DNA of 64,000 nt from Terrimonas rubra (lineage in GTDB: Bacteria > Bacteroidota > Bacteroidia > Chitinophagales > Chitinophagaceae), in assembly GCF_042686025.1 (NCBI RefSeq), contig NZ_JBHUOZ010000003.1, positions 1,736,001 through 1,800,000 on the forward strand. Reading direction: 5' to 3'. The notes under the pieces were generated by a model. The model had not been told where the DNA came from. It searched no databases and saw only the letters and a program-made list of their open reading frames with translations. Of this stretch, positions 42,282 to 51,440 are shown piece after piece. Every line of letters begins with the position of its first letter. The first letter of the stretch is position 1. The translations under genes and the position numbers were made by a program.

Positions 42282-44549
42282 TTATTTTTTAAAGAATTTT
42301 TGGTTGGTGATTACTTTGTTGTTGTTGTCCGTAACAGTAATATAATAAACGCCTCCTGTTAACTTAGAAACATTTATACGAACAAAATTGTCATTTGACT
42401 GTACCGTTACCAGATGAAGTTGCTGTCCCATAGCGTTGAATATACGCACATGGCTTCCCTTCAGCTCAGCACCTTCAATGGTTAATTCATATGTAACCGG
42501 GTTAGGATACACAGAAATATTATGTCCATTACTCCAGGTAACCAGTTGTGCCTGGCTATATACCGTTCTGCTATCAAAGTCAATTTGTTTCAGGCGATAG
42601 AAATTATTTCCGGTAACAGGCAGCTTATCAGTATAACTGTATTCCAGTTTTGTATTACTGTTGCCGTTTATTGCCTGGCTATTGACCGTGCCGATAGTCT
42701 TCCAGCTTATGCCATCCGCACTTCGTTCCACCACGAACCCTTTATTATTTTGCTCCGTAGCGGTGGTCCAGGTCAAGGCTACCGTATTACCCTTTTTATA
42801 CGCATCAAAACTGGTCATGCTTACAGGCAATGAAGTACAGGTAGTGGTCAGTATAGTGGCAGAGGCCGAAGTAACACAGCTTGCAGCACTGTTTTTTACA
42901 TATACTGTATAAGTGCCGGGAAGAAGATTTTTAAATTCAGGTGTTGACTGGTAAGTGATATTATTGATACTATAGGTGTAACCGGCTCCTGTAGGAGACG
43001 TAATGGCTATTGAACCTACACCTGTACAGGAAGCATGCGTAACGGTCAATGCCGGCGGTGGTACTACCGTTAAAGTGGTTACCACTATGCTATCGCAACC
43101 ATATTGGCCTGCCCCTACCAGCGTATCAGAATAAACACCACTGGTTGTATAACAAACCGTTTCTGCTGCCTGTAATATCCGGCTGCTTCCCCCCGGGTTA
43201 GTGATACATACTGATTGTCCCTCACAGATGGTAATACTCTGGTAATGCACAGGAATTGCTCTTACAACAATCGTTACAACACTTGAGCTGGGGGCACAAT
43301 CTGTTGTTCCGGGCATGGTATATTGGTAAGTACTGGTAGTGGCAGTACTGGTTAACTGTATTGTTCCGGCCGCTGCATTAAAGTTAATGCCCGATCCCGT
43401 CAGCTGTGACCAGGTTCCGCCATTATCTGCATCCGGCAGGAATCCCAGCAAAAGCATTACTGAAGTTTCGCTTGCACAAATGTCCGCACTGCTGTTGGTG
43501 CCGGCACGTTTACAGGTTATGCCGAAATTTCTGCCCGCCAGGCTGGTAGTACCATTGGGAAGGGATACAGAGAGTATGCCATCAGGCGACAGGTCACCAT
43601 TACCGGTATTGGTACCGCTGACATTTTCACCGGTGGTTACCCAACCGGCCGGTGGCGTATGGTCAATTATATTCGATGCATTTATCACGTACCCGATCGG
43701 GTATTGTACAGTAGAAAGCTCTATCGTAGAACCCAGGCCTGCAGGTGCACGCAATGCATAAGCACCGTTTGCCGCCACATGTGCCGAATCTACTATTGCA
43801 CCACCGTTCACCGTGTATACATATAAAGGAGCAGGAAGAGCGGTGAATGTTTCTGTACCGGCATTGATCCTGGTATTACGGTCAAGGTCATTAAACACGG
43901 TGCCGGAAACAGGTCGCCCGATAAAAAACCGGTGATCCTCTACTTCGCCTGTACTGGCAGCGCCTGTTGGCAAAGCTATTTCGGCAGCATTGGCCGCTAT
44001 ACGGAAACGTGCATAGATATAACCAAAATTTGCTACAGCCGGAAAGCCTGACCAGCTAAGCGTAACAGTAGTAGCGCCACTGGCCACGGTGGCAGTAGCA
44101 AACTCCCCTGCTTCAAAGGTCCCGCTTTTATTAAAATCTATCCAGCCGGTAACCGTAGCCGCGGTTCCTGTGGTATTGGTTACTGTTAGTGTTACACTGT
44201 AGGAAGTAGCGCCCGGAATGAGTAACGGGAACCGGGTGATGGCATCCTCGTCATCCATATCGTCGGTATCATCGCCTGTTGCCAGCGTACCGGGTATACC
44301 ATCAGCCTCCAGGTCAATACGGGAGCCAAGCATAAGTGCGGCAGTTTTAGCAACTGCATTATAGGCAACGGGTAAATGCGAGGGTCCGCTGCCGGCAGTG
44401 GTTGTTGCATATGAATTGGGGGCATCGCCATAGTCCCTTGTTTGGGCAGTAGCGGTGAACATGGTTAAAAGCAGGCCTGCTGCTAATAGTCCGGACTGTA
44501 CTTTAGTAACTATCCTTTCCAGGGTGTTTTGCATAAATTTTGTGATCAT
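42282..44549 (-). CDS. Secreted GEVED-domain protein with T9SS sorting domain
   Basis: 755 residues. Signal peptide near residues 18-36, then GEVED domain (YARFRIAANAAEIAL, GEVEDHRFFIGR). Middle Ig-like repeats (TTCTSLPVSMTSFDAY onward begins the C-terminal module). The last about 80 residues are a type A type IX secretion sorting domain (SVYPNPVTYELTIEG, MGQQLH, TGGVYYITVTDNNNKV). Shares its last 180 residues, including EQNNKGFVVERSADG, with the protein at 49760. Outer-surface or secreted protein. Confidence 0.88.
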   Translation of the reverse strand: MITKFMQNTLERIVTKVQSGLLAAGLLLTMFTATAQTRDYGDAPNSYATTTAGSGPSHLPVAYNAVAKTAALMLGSRIDLEADGIPGTLATGDDTDDMDDEDAITRFPLLIPGATSYSVTLTVTNTTGTAATVTGWIDFNKSGTFEAGEFATATVASGATTVTLSWSGFPAVANFGYIYARFRIAANAAEIALPTGAASTGEVEDHRFFIGRPVSGTVFNDLDRNTRINAGTETFTALPAPLYVYTVNGGAIVDSAHVAANGAYALRAPAGLGSTIELSTVQYPIGYVINASNIIDHTPPAGWVTTGENVSGTNTGNGDLSPDGILSVSLPNGTTSLAGRNFGITCKRAGTNSSADICASETSVMLLLGFLPDADNGGTWSQLTGSGINFNAAAGTIQLTSTATTSTYQYTMPGTTDCAPSSSVVTIVVRAIPVHYQSITICEGQSVCITNPGGSSRILQAAETVCYTTSGVYSDTLVGAGQYGCDSIVVTTLTVVPPPALTVTHASCTGVGSIAITSPTGAGYTYSINNITYQSTPEFKNLLPGTYTVYVKNSAASCVTSASATILTTTCTSLPVSMTSFDAYKKGNTVALTWTTATEQNNKGFVVERSADGISWKTIGTVNSQAINGNSNTKLEYSYTDKLPVTGNNFYRLKQIDFDSRTVYSQAQLVTWSNGHNISVYPNPVTYELTIEGAELKGSHVRIFNAMGQQLHLVTVQSNDNFVRINVSKLTGGVYYITVTDNNNKVITNQKFFKK

Positions 44550-44847
44550 CAGTGATGTTTTTGTGTTAGCGGTGTTGATTTTGTATTTTTTGCTTGCTAT
44601 TTTTTAGAATTCCAGCTTTAGCATACTGAAATTAAAACCTGGCGGGATGTAGCTAAAATTTAGAGGAGGGTTATTGCTACTCCGGCTGTTCACCTGGTCT
44701 CCCTATACAGGAAAACAAGGCATACGCACCATTATATAGTGTACCTGGCTTCAACAATGCTCACACGCCGCTATATTGGTACGGTAATGTAAACATACAA
44801 TACACTTGTATTATAAAAAATTATAACAGTACTTCTTATATACCTGA
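44550..44847. other. Gap with no gene
   Basis: Contains the upstream region of the GEVED gene (read leftward) and no reading frame of interest. AT-rich at 44750-44840. The DUF3570 fragment starts near its right edge, so part of this gap may be decayed coding sequence. Confidence 0.4.
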
Positions 44848-45075
44848 ATGGTATTTTTGCTATTCATATCCTATCCTGCACATACTTATTATACCGGCAA
44901 TTTTGACCTCTCCAGGTTTAATAGTAACTTTCTGGGAGCAGGGCTGAAAAGGACACCGGTAAAAGGTATATTCGGGATAAAAGGCCTTTCATCTGCTGAA
45001 TTAAGATACGGGCACTATACAAAAAACATACAGATGCCGGCCAATAGCCTTGCCTTACATTTAACTTTTAAGTAG
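44848..45075 (+). pseudogene. C-terminal remnant of a DUF3570 outer-membrane protein
   Basis: Only 75 codons, but the product reads TYYTGNFDLSRFNSNFLGAG, VKGIFGIKGLS, LRYGHYTKNIQMPANSLALH, which I recognise as the conserved C-terminus of DUF3570 beta-barrel proteins (normally about 380-430 residues). The N-terminal 300 residues are absent, so this is a truncated gene whose upstream part has been lost. Lies 6 bases before the VIT1-like gene. Confidence 0.7.
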
Positions 45076-45081
45076 TACACA

Positions 45082-45777
45082 ATGGAGAACGAACAACATT
45101 ATATGGGAAGAAGCGGCTGGTTGCGTGCAAGTGTACTGGGCGCCAACGACGGCATACTTTCAACTGCCAGTCTTGCAATCGGTATTGCCGCCGCTAATCC
45201 GGGTCGTGAAGCAATAGTACTAGCCACAGTGGCAGGCGTGGTAGCAGGCGCCCTTTCCATGGCCGCCGGTGAATATGTTTCGGTAAGTTCCCAGTCCGAT
45301 GTAGAAAATGCTGACCTTTCGAGGGAGAAAGCAGAGTTGGAACAAATGCCGGAAGAGGAATTAAAAGAACTGGCTTCCATTTACCAGGCCCGTGGACTAA
45401 CTCCCGCCCTGGCCATGGAAGTGGCAAAACAACTTACACAGCATAATGCGCTCGAAGCGCATGCCCGTGATGAATTAGGTATTAACGAAATTACCAAAGC
45501 CAAACCTTTACAGGCGGCTTTTGCTTCAGCGGCCTCCTTTGTAGTAGGAGGATTACTTCCTTTATTGGTCTCATTCACAGCGCCCCTGCATAATATGGTG
45601 GTGATACAATATATCAGTTCCATCCTGTTCCTCGCTGCATCTGGTATTTTTGCGGCAAAAGCGGGAGGCTCCTCTATCCTTAAATCTGTATTAAGAATTT
45701 GCATTTGGGGTACTTTAGCTATGATAGCTTCGGCACTGGTGGGATATACGTTCAGTCAACTGGGAGCCCCGGTATAA
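45082..45777 (+). CDS. VIT1/CCC1 family iron/manganese transporter
   Basis: 231 residues. Family signature at the start: WLRASVLGANDGILSTASLA, then AGALSMAAGEYVSVSSQSD, and a cytoplasmic Glu-rich helical hairpin (EKAELEQMPEEELKELA) that binds metal. Five membrane helices. Moves Fe2+ or Mn2+ out of the cytoplasm. Follows a DUF3570 remnant; in related genomes DUF3570 genes often belong to metal or thiol clusters, but this is inference. Confidence 0.93.
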   Translation: MENEQHYMGRSGWLRASVLGANDGILSTASLAIGIAAANPGREAIVLATVAGVVAGALSMAAGEYVSVSSQSDVENADLSREKAELEQMPEEELKELASIYQARGLTPALAMEVAKQLTQHNALEAHARDELGINEITKAKPLQAAFASAASFVVGGLLPLLVSFTAPLHNMVVIQYISSILFLAASGIFAAKAGGSSILKSVLRICIWGTLAMIASALVGYTFSQLGAPV

Positions 45778-45864
45778 TGTTATATGTATCCGGCAGCAAA
45801 ATATAAAGCGGGATATAACCAGGACAGGTTGGTAAATATCCGGACTCAGCATTGCATCAAAAAT

Positions 45865-45890
45865 AACGGCAGGTATAAACCTGCCGTTTT
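45865..45890. terminator. Bidirectional terminator between VIT1-like and GNAT genes
   Basis: AACGGCAGGT-ATAA-ACCTGCCGTT, a 10-bp perfect stem, followed by TT on plus and by T-rich sequence on minus. The flanking genes converge on it. Confidence 0.85.
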
Positions 45891-45898
45891 ATGTACTC

Positions 45899-46345
45899 CT
45901 ACTTCCACCAATGATAATAGTTGTGTAACCCATCGTATTCAAAACCGCAACGCGGATAAAGCCGGTTGCCGATATCATTTGTTTTCTCTGTTTCCAGCAT
46001 CAGTCCGCAGGCCCCCGTTTCTTCACACCATTGTTTGCTGCGGTCAATTAATGCTACTGAAAAACCTTTACCCCTGTAATCAGGATGCACAAACAGGTCG
46101 CTTAACAGCCATTGTTTTTGTAACCGGGTATAATGGAACAGTTTGTATAACTGCACAAACCCAACGGCTTTTCCCCCGGTCATTACCAGGAAAATATCGG
46201 ATTCACTGTTCAGGAAACGTTCCTTTAAAAAAGCTTTTCCTTTTTCCAGGTCAGAGGGCTGGCGGTAAAATACACGGTAAAGATTAAATAGTGCTGCTGT
46301 TTCATCCAGGTCTTCAAGACTGGCTTTCTTTATTGTATAACTCAT
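45899..46345 (-). CDS. GNAT-family N-acetyltransferase
   Basis: 148 residues from ATG 46345 (MSYTIKKASLEDLDETAAL), with a further start 9 bases upstream. Acetyl-CoA binding motif appears as LFVHPDYRGKGFSVALIDRS near residue 90; C-terminal strand GFEYDGLHNYYHW. Acetylates an unknown amine. Ends at the shared terminator. Confidence 0.9.
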   Translation of the reverse strand: MSYTIKKASLEDLDETAALFNLYRVFYRQPSDLEKGKAFLKERFLNSESDIFLVMTGGKAVGFVQLYKLFHYTRLQKQWLLSDLFVHPDYRGKGFSVALIDRSKQWCEETGACGLMLETEKTNDIGNRLYPRCGFEYDGLHNYYHWWK

Positions 46346-46415
46346 TATGATCAATTATTGATAATTATTTTTTTAACACAAGGCCCGGCCTGATGCCGGC
46401 TGGTTCCGGACCTTT

Positions 46416-46645
46416 TTATTTTAATTCCTCTATAGCAGCGCCAAAATTGATATGCAGTACATTGCCATTGGCCATACCAGTGCCGGCACCGATCGCACCC
46501 CGGCGGCTTCGGCTTCCTGCACTTTTAATTTTTCACTGCCCAGGTGCACTACTGTTACCTGGTCGCGGGGAATAAGGTTTAAAATATCCTGTTCAGCGCT
46601 GACACAAACAGGACAGCCTGCATGATAAAAGATCGCTTTCTTCAT
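46416..46645 (-). pseudogene. Thioredoxin-fold protein, frameshifted near its end
   Basis: Frame 1 encodes a 71-residue protein beginning MKKAIFYHAGCPVCVSAEQD with a CPVC redox motif, but its end (PMAMYCISILALL) is not thioredoxin-like. Inserting one base near 46476 restores a family-like tail VPALVMANGNVLHIN then FGAAIEELK ending TAA at 46416, total 76 residues. So one base is missing, either mutation or sequence error. The CPVC half remains intact. Confidence 0.65.
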
Positions 46646-46690
46646 GATTTAATTATTTTTAAGGGTTGAAATAATAAAGGAAGGAAGTGC

Positions 46691-47611
46691 TTAGCAGCCT
46701 GAAATAAGCTGTTGAGCCGGTATGGATCTTTCTCGGAGCGGGGAAAGTATTGTTTCCAATTCAATGACCTCCTTATCCGTCAAAGGTTTTAAAGGATTGC
46801 GTAAATGTCCGCCTTCTTCACCTAAGAGCGTTAGTCCGGCTTTTACGGCCCTTGGTAATCCTTTGGCTACAATGAACTTCAATAGATCAAATTGTTCGTA
46901 AAACAACTGTTGTGCTTTTTCCAGGTCATTCTCGCGGACTGCATCATATAAGGCTATATTAAGTGCAGGTATCAGGTTAGGCGCTGCGGTACACCAGCCA
47001 TTTGCGCCGGCTGCAAATGCGGCCAAAGCAAGAGGGTTGGCTCCGTTATAAAATGCCACTTCTTCCCCCAGCTCCTTACGTAATGTGTGCATACGTTGTA
47101 CATCGCCTGTACTCTCTTTGATCATGGTTACATTGGGGATCTTCAATAATCTTTTTAATAGTGCCGGAGACATATCCACACCGCTGGTTGCGGGGTTATT
47201 GTAAGCCATGATAGGTATGGATATACTGGCGGCTACCGCATCATAATGTGCTACAATTTCATCATCGGTCAGCTTCCAGTAGCTCATCGGGATGATCATG
47301 ACGGCCGTTGCTCCTGCCCTTTCCGCAAACCGGGCATGGTAAATGGTCTTCTCCGTTGTAAGGTTTGAAACGCCAACCAGTGTGGGCACCCTGCCCCCTA
47401 CCTGTTGTATACAGGCTTCGGTCACCGCTTCTTTCTCTTCGTCCGACAGGTAAGGTAATACACCTGTACTGCCAAGCGGGGCTATACCATGCGCGCCGGT
47501 AATCACCAAACGTTCCACCATTGTTTTGAAAAGGGCTATATCAACTTTTTCTTTTCCGGTAAACGGTGTAACCGGGTATGCGATCACCCCATGAAAAGGT
47601 ATATGCTTCAT
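46691..47611 (-). CDS. Dihydrodipicolinate synthase/N-acetylneuraminate lyase family aldolase
   Basis: 306 residues, class I aldolase barrel. Seen: GSTGVLPYLSDEEKEAV (phosphate-loop Thr region), AYNNPATSGVDMS with the conserved Tyr, and Schiff-base Lys in MIKESTGDVQ near residue 160. Sequence is divergent from DapA proper and carries a C-terminal extension. Cupin gene 35 bases upstream in the same direction, and MocR regulator divergent; likely a small amino-acid or hydroxyproline-type pathway. Confidence 0.85.
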   Translation of the reverse strand: MKHIPFHGVIAYPVTPFTGKEKVDIALFKTMVERLVITGAHGIAPLGSTGVLPYLSDEEKEAVTEACIQQVGGRVPTLVGVSNLTTEKTIYHARFAERAGATAVMIIPMSYWKLTDDEIVAHYDAVAASISIPIMAYNNPATSGVDMSPALLKRLLKIPNVTMIKESTGDVQRMHTLRKELGEEVAFYNGANPLALAAFAAGANGWCTAAPNLIPALNIALYDAVRENDLEKAQQLFYEQFDLLKFIVAKGLPRAVKAGLTLLGEEGGHLRNPLKPLTDKEVIELETILSPLRERSIPAQQLISGC

Positions 47612-47645
47612 TGTACTGATAAATTTAAAATGTTATAAAACGGAA

Positions 47646-48140
47646 TTACAGATCTCTTCCTTCTTCCTCTCTTAATGCCACACCCAAATTCTGCAGTTGC
47701 GGCGCATTTTCGCAGGCTATGTATTTAGCCGGTTCGCTGTCACTGGTATTCTGGTGCCTGTGCCAGGCCCAGGAAGGAATATACACCGCATCACCTGCCT
47801 GCCATTCCACCCGCTCTCCTTCTATCTCTGTCCAGCCCTTGCCTTCTATTACATACAATACCGTTTCATAAGTATGCCGGTGGCGGTTGGTCAGCTGACC
47901 GGGCAATAATCCTCCAATGGTCATACTTACATTCTTACTGGGCAGGTCGACAAAGAAAACAGGATGTTTCCTTTCTGTGGAGAACTGGTTATGCTCACCG
48001 GCCCGTTCTACATTTTTATGAATAACATGGGAGGGCTTAACATACACCGGGCGGGCAAAGGTTTGGTGAAAATCCTTTGAACTGAACTGTTTCTGATCGG
48101 CTTGTGCTGCCGATGATGTACCTGTTACTGATGTTGACAT
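47646..48140 (-). CDS. Cupin domain protein
   Basis: 164 residues. Metal-binding cupin motifs: HRHTYETVLYVIEGKG and GDAVYIPSWAWHRHQNTSD; both His-rich sites are intact so it can bind a metal. Preceded by about 60 residues of N-terminal arm. Starts the leftward operon with the DapA-family aldolase and is divergent from the MocR gene across an 100-base gap. Confidence 0.85.
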   Translation of the reverse strand: MSTSVTGTSSAAQADQKQFSSKDFHQTFARPVYVKPSHVIHKNVERAGEHNQFSTERKHPVFFVDLPSKNVSMTIGGLLPGQLTNRHRHTYETVLYVIEGKGWTEIEGERVEWQAGDAVYIPSWAWHRHQNTSDSEPAKYIACENAPQLQNLGVALREEEGRDL

Positions 48141-48169
48141 AATTTTTAAATTTTATGGTTTACGATGTG

Positions 48170-48197
48170 TTTGCCGTACAAAACTATTGTAGCTTTG
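48170..48197 (+). promoter_or_regulatory. Promoter of the MocR gene
   Basis: TTTG at 48170-48173, 16-base spacer, then TAGCTTTG at 48190-48197. The predicted transcription start is just before the MocR ATG at 48241, giving a short leader, and supports that ATG over the TTG at 48229. Confidence 0.6.
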
Positions 48198-48240
48198 GAC
48201 TATTACACTGATACAGTTTTTTAATAAATTGGTAGTCCAG

Positions 48241-49656
48241 ATGCTCAGACCTTGGAAATTGGAAATACAGTTGAATTATGATTGTGATAAAGCCGTTTAT
48301 TTACAGGTAGCGGATGCCATTATCGCAGACATACAATCAGGACGGTTAAAAAGAGGTACCGCCTTACCCGGAAGCCGGGCCATGGCAAAAGACCTGGCCC
48401 TCAACCGGAATACCATTGTGGAAGCCCTGAATGTATTACTGAATGAAGAATGGCTGATCGCGAAGGAAAGAAGCGGAACTTTTGTTGCTGAAACATTACC
48501 ACTGTTATCCAAAAGCTACCGGCGGCATACCATCCAAACCTCTCAGGAGCCTACTAAAACTTCCTTTCGTATCAATTTTGATGATGGCTCCCCCGATAGT
48601 AAAATTGCACCTGTTGCAGCCCTGGCAAGAGCCTACCGGCAGCTTTTTAACCGGAAAGCCCGGTGGCAGATGATGGGTTATGGTAATGAAATGGGTGACC
48701 CGGAATTCAGGAAAGCGATGGCACTGATGTTAAACCTCCAGCGGGGCATGCAGCTGAACGAGGAACAACTCTGTATTACAAGAGGCAGCCAGATGGCCAT
48801 GTTCCTTACCGCCCACTGCCTCTTTGAAAAAGGTGACTACGTGATGGTGGAGAACCCCGGTTATAAACCCGCCTGGAAAGCTTTTGAAAATACAGGCGCT
48901 AAACTGTTACCTGTCCGTGTAGATGAAGAAGGCCTGGTAACGGAGGATATCGTAAAGTACCTGAAAAAATATACGGTAAAGGCCCTGTATACCACACCGC
49001 ATCACCAATACCCTACTACCGTTACCTTGAGTTTAAAGAGGCGGCTGGAGCTGATCCGTTTATCCAATACGCATAATTTCACGATCATAGAAGATGACTA
49101 TGATAACGAGTTTCATTTTGGTTATCGCCCCATACTCCCGCTATGCAGTTACGCGGAACTGAAAAACTATGTGTATATCGGCACTATGAGCAAAGTAGTG
49201 GCGCCCGCATTACGCATCGGCTACCTGGCCAGTAAGGACAAAAGAGTCTTAGAAAAAATCAGCGCCCTTCGCAGGATCATTGATGTACAGGGCGACTCTA
49301 TTATGGAACAGGCCGTTTTGCAATTGGTGCAGGATGGTACCATTAAACGTCACCTGAAAAAAGCAACCCAGTTTTATAAACTCAAACGGGATTTTGTAGC
49401 ATCTGTATTAGAGAAAAAGCTTGCAGGCAAAGCCTCTTTTAATATACCGGATGGCGGCCTGGCGTTCTGGATCATACCTCACCAACCCGTGAACTGGCAA
49501 TTGGCGGATAAGAAATTACAACAGAAAGGCATCCGGATACTGTTGCCGGAAAATTACAGTTATCATCAACCGGTAAACGGACTTCGCCTGGGTTATGCCA
49601 GTTTAACGGAAGAACAATTAAAGGAAGGGATCGGAGAATTGGCGAAATTGTTTTAA
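48241..49656 (+). CDS. MocR/PdxR-type PLP-dependent GntR regulator
   Basis: 471 residues from ATG 48241. Residues about 12-80 are a GntR winged helix (GRLKRGTALPGSRAMAKDLA, LNRNTIVEALNVLL). Residues about 110-471 are a type I aminotransferase domain with PLP Lys in GTMSKVVAPALRIGYL (near residue 318) and DDYDNEFHF. Such proteins regulate nearby amino-acid or vitamin B6 genes; here the divergent cupin/aldolase operon is the likely target. Confidence 0.92.
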   Translation: MLRPWKLEIQLNYDCDKAVYLQVADAIIADIQSGRLKRGTALPGSRAMAKDLALNRNTIVEALNVLLNEEWLIAKERSGTFVAETLPLLSKSYRRHTIQTSQEPTKTSFRINFDDGSPDSKIAPVAALARAYRQLFNRKARWQMMGYGNEMGDPEFRKAMALMLNLQRGMQLNEEQLCITRGSQMAMFLTAHCLFEKGDYVMVENPGYKPAWKAFENTGAKLLPVRVDEEGLVTEDIVKYLKKYTVKALYTTPHHQYPTTVTLSLKRRLELIRLSNTHNFTIIEDDYDNEFHFGYRPILPLCSYAELKNYVYIGTMSKVVAPALRIGYLASKDKRVLEKISALRRIIDVQGDSIMEQAVLQLVQDGTIKRHLKKATQFYKLKRDFVASVLEKKLAGKASFNIPDGGLAFWIIPHQPVNWQLADKKLQQKGIRILLPENYSYHQPVNGLRLGYASLTEEQLKEGIGELAKLF

Positions 49657-49759
49657 CGGGCAAACTGATTAGCTGTATGGGATAATTTGTTTTACATCCC
49701 AATAGTTAACCGGCGCAAAACTTATTATAAAAGATTTACGCCGGTTAAGACAAGGCATA

Positions 49760-51055
49760 TTATTTTTTCAGGATTTTATAACTCATACTTTCCCCGTTTT
49801 TGCCGGTTGCTTTGATAAGATAGGTGCCTGCCTGTAAACCGGACATATCCACCTGCACTGTACTATTAGCATTCACCGGGATCATCTTCACCTCTTGGCC
49901 GAAAGCATTTAATAATTGCAGGCTCATTCCCTGCTTTAACCCGCTTACTGACAAAGTGGAAGTAACAGGATTAGGAGAAACTGTCAGTATTTTATCATTG
50001 AAGGCCAGTTTGCTTATATTACTGTAAACAAATTTGCCGTCCTGGTCGGTTTGTTTTAAACGATACAGGTTATTGCCGTCAGCCGGTGTGTAATGTGTAT
50101 AATTATACGCCAGTTTTGTACTGCTGTTACCGTTAACGGCTTTACTGTTAACGGCACCGATAGTAGTCCATTTTTCTCCATCCCTGCTATGCTCCACTTC
50201 AAACCCCTTATTGTTTTGTTCCGAAACAGTTATCCAATCCAGCAACACAGCATTATCCAGTTTAGTGGCTGTAAAATTTTCGAGCGTTACCGGTAGTACC
50301 TGCAAAGAATTGGAAAAATTATCAAAAACATAATAAGCACCCTGTGTAGGAGCAAAACTGGTAGGACCCGGCCGGAACTGTCCCATGGTCATATATTCCT
50401 CCCCTCCTACGGCCGTATACTGCAAGGTTACCTGTACCCAGGTATTTCTGGATGCTGCTCCATATACCGCTGTATTGGTTTTAGGTATCAGGGCCCGGCC
50501 ACTGCCGAAATCATTTTTAAGGGAGTTATACCGCGGACTGGTATTTCCTACTGTATTGGATGCTACAGGGGCCGCAGTCGAAAATACAGCACCCAGGAAA
50601 CCCTGTTCCGCATCGGGTAGATCATGATAAGTAATATCGGTGGGCGGAGGAAAACTGGAAGGGATTGTTCCGAATAAATGGGCGGTATAAAATGTGAAAG
50701 TATAGGTAACACCTGCTACCAGGGGGCTGGAAAGATGACAAGTAATATATTCTTTATAATCTGTAAATGTATTATTCAGCTCCACATAACCTCCCGCAAA
50801 ACCATCACCGCTTTGGGCCACTAATTTTTCCGGCATTTTATAACCACAGGTATTATAATAATCAGGTGTTCCGGCTAATGCTCCCAATGAAGATAACCAG
50901 CCGGTTACATTATTAATAAACCTGGAGTGTTGGGCAGGGCAGGTAGTAAATAACTCAAAGTCGGGATTGGTTATATTCTGCGCATACATCCCTGAGCCTA
51001 TAATAATGGTGAGAATAAAAATGATTACTCTTTTCTGCAATAAGCGTTTATGCAT
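49760..51055 (-). CDS. Secreted protein with T9SS sorting domain
   Basis: 431 residues. Signal peptide (RVIIFILTIIIGSGMYAQ). Residues about 25-260 are a beta-rich domain with Cys pairs, reminiscent of carbohydrate-binding or unknown secreted modules; residues about 265-350 match the fibronectin-like part of the 42282 protein (EQNNKGFEVEHSRDG, NLYRLKQTDQDGK). C-terminus is a type IX sorting domain (SVSGLKQGMSLQLLNAFGQE and SYKILKK). Function unknown. Confidence 0.85.
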   Translation of the reverse strand: MHKRLLQKRVIIFILTIIIGSGMYAQNITNPDFELFTTCPAQHSRFINNVTGWLSSLGALAGTPDYYNTCGYKMPEKLVAQSGDGFAGGYVELNNTFTDYKEYITCHLSSPLVAGVTYTFTFYTAHLFGTIPSSFPPPTDITYHDLPDAEQGFLGAVFSTAAPVASNTVGNTSPRYNSLKNDFGSGRALIPKTNTAVYGAASRNTWVQVTLQYTAVGGEEYMTMGQFRPGPTSFAPTQGAYYVFDNFSNSLQVLPVTLENFTATKLDNAVLLDWITVSEQNNKGFEVEHSRDGEKWTTIGAVNSKAVNGNSSTKLAYNYTHYTPADGNNLYRLKQTDQDGKFVYSNISKLAFNDKILTVSPNPVTSTLSVSGLKQGMSLQLLNAFGQEVKMIPVNANSTVQVDMSGLQAGTYLIKATGKNGESMSYKILKK

Positions 51056-51440
51056 AATGTGTGTTTTATACGGATGTGTAGTATTGGTTTTGTGTTCTGT
51101 ATATTGTCAAAGTCATTTAAAATTCTGACTCTTTTGCCTATCCATAAAAAAGCATAGGAGAAATTCAACACTGCGATAGAACAACCCCAACGCAGCATTT
51201 TTTTATTACCTGTTATATATTAATTGATACGGGCCTGATAAGTAGAGAATATTTTTTTGCATGCTGTTGATGTCGGGAGCATAATTTTTTCCACAGCAAG
51301 TTGCTGTAAAAAGAATCCGGCAGGTTATAAATGACAGTAGAAAACAGCTATCTAACTCATTGATACACTTAACACTATTTTGTCCGGCAACAGTTTGGTA
51401 TAGTTTTAGATTAATCCTCTGTATCTAAAAACTTTTAATT
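51056..51440. other. Intergenic region before the outer-membrane barrel gene
   Basis: No gene. Near its right end TTTTGTCCGG and TATAGTTTTA, about 18 bases apart, form a promoter-like pair about 50 bases before ATG 51441. The rest holds nothing recognisable. Confidence 0.5.
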
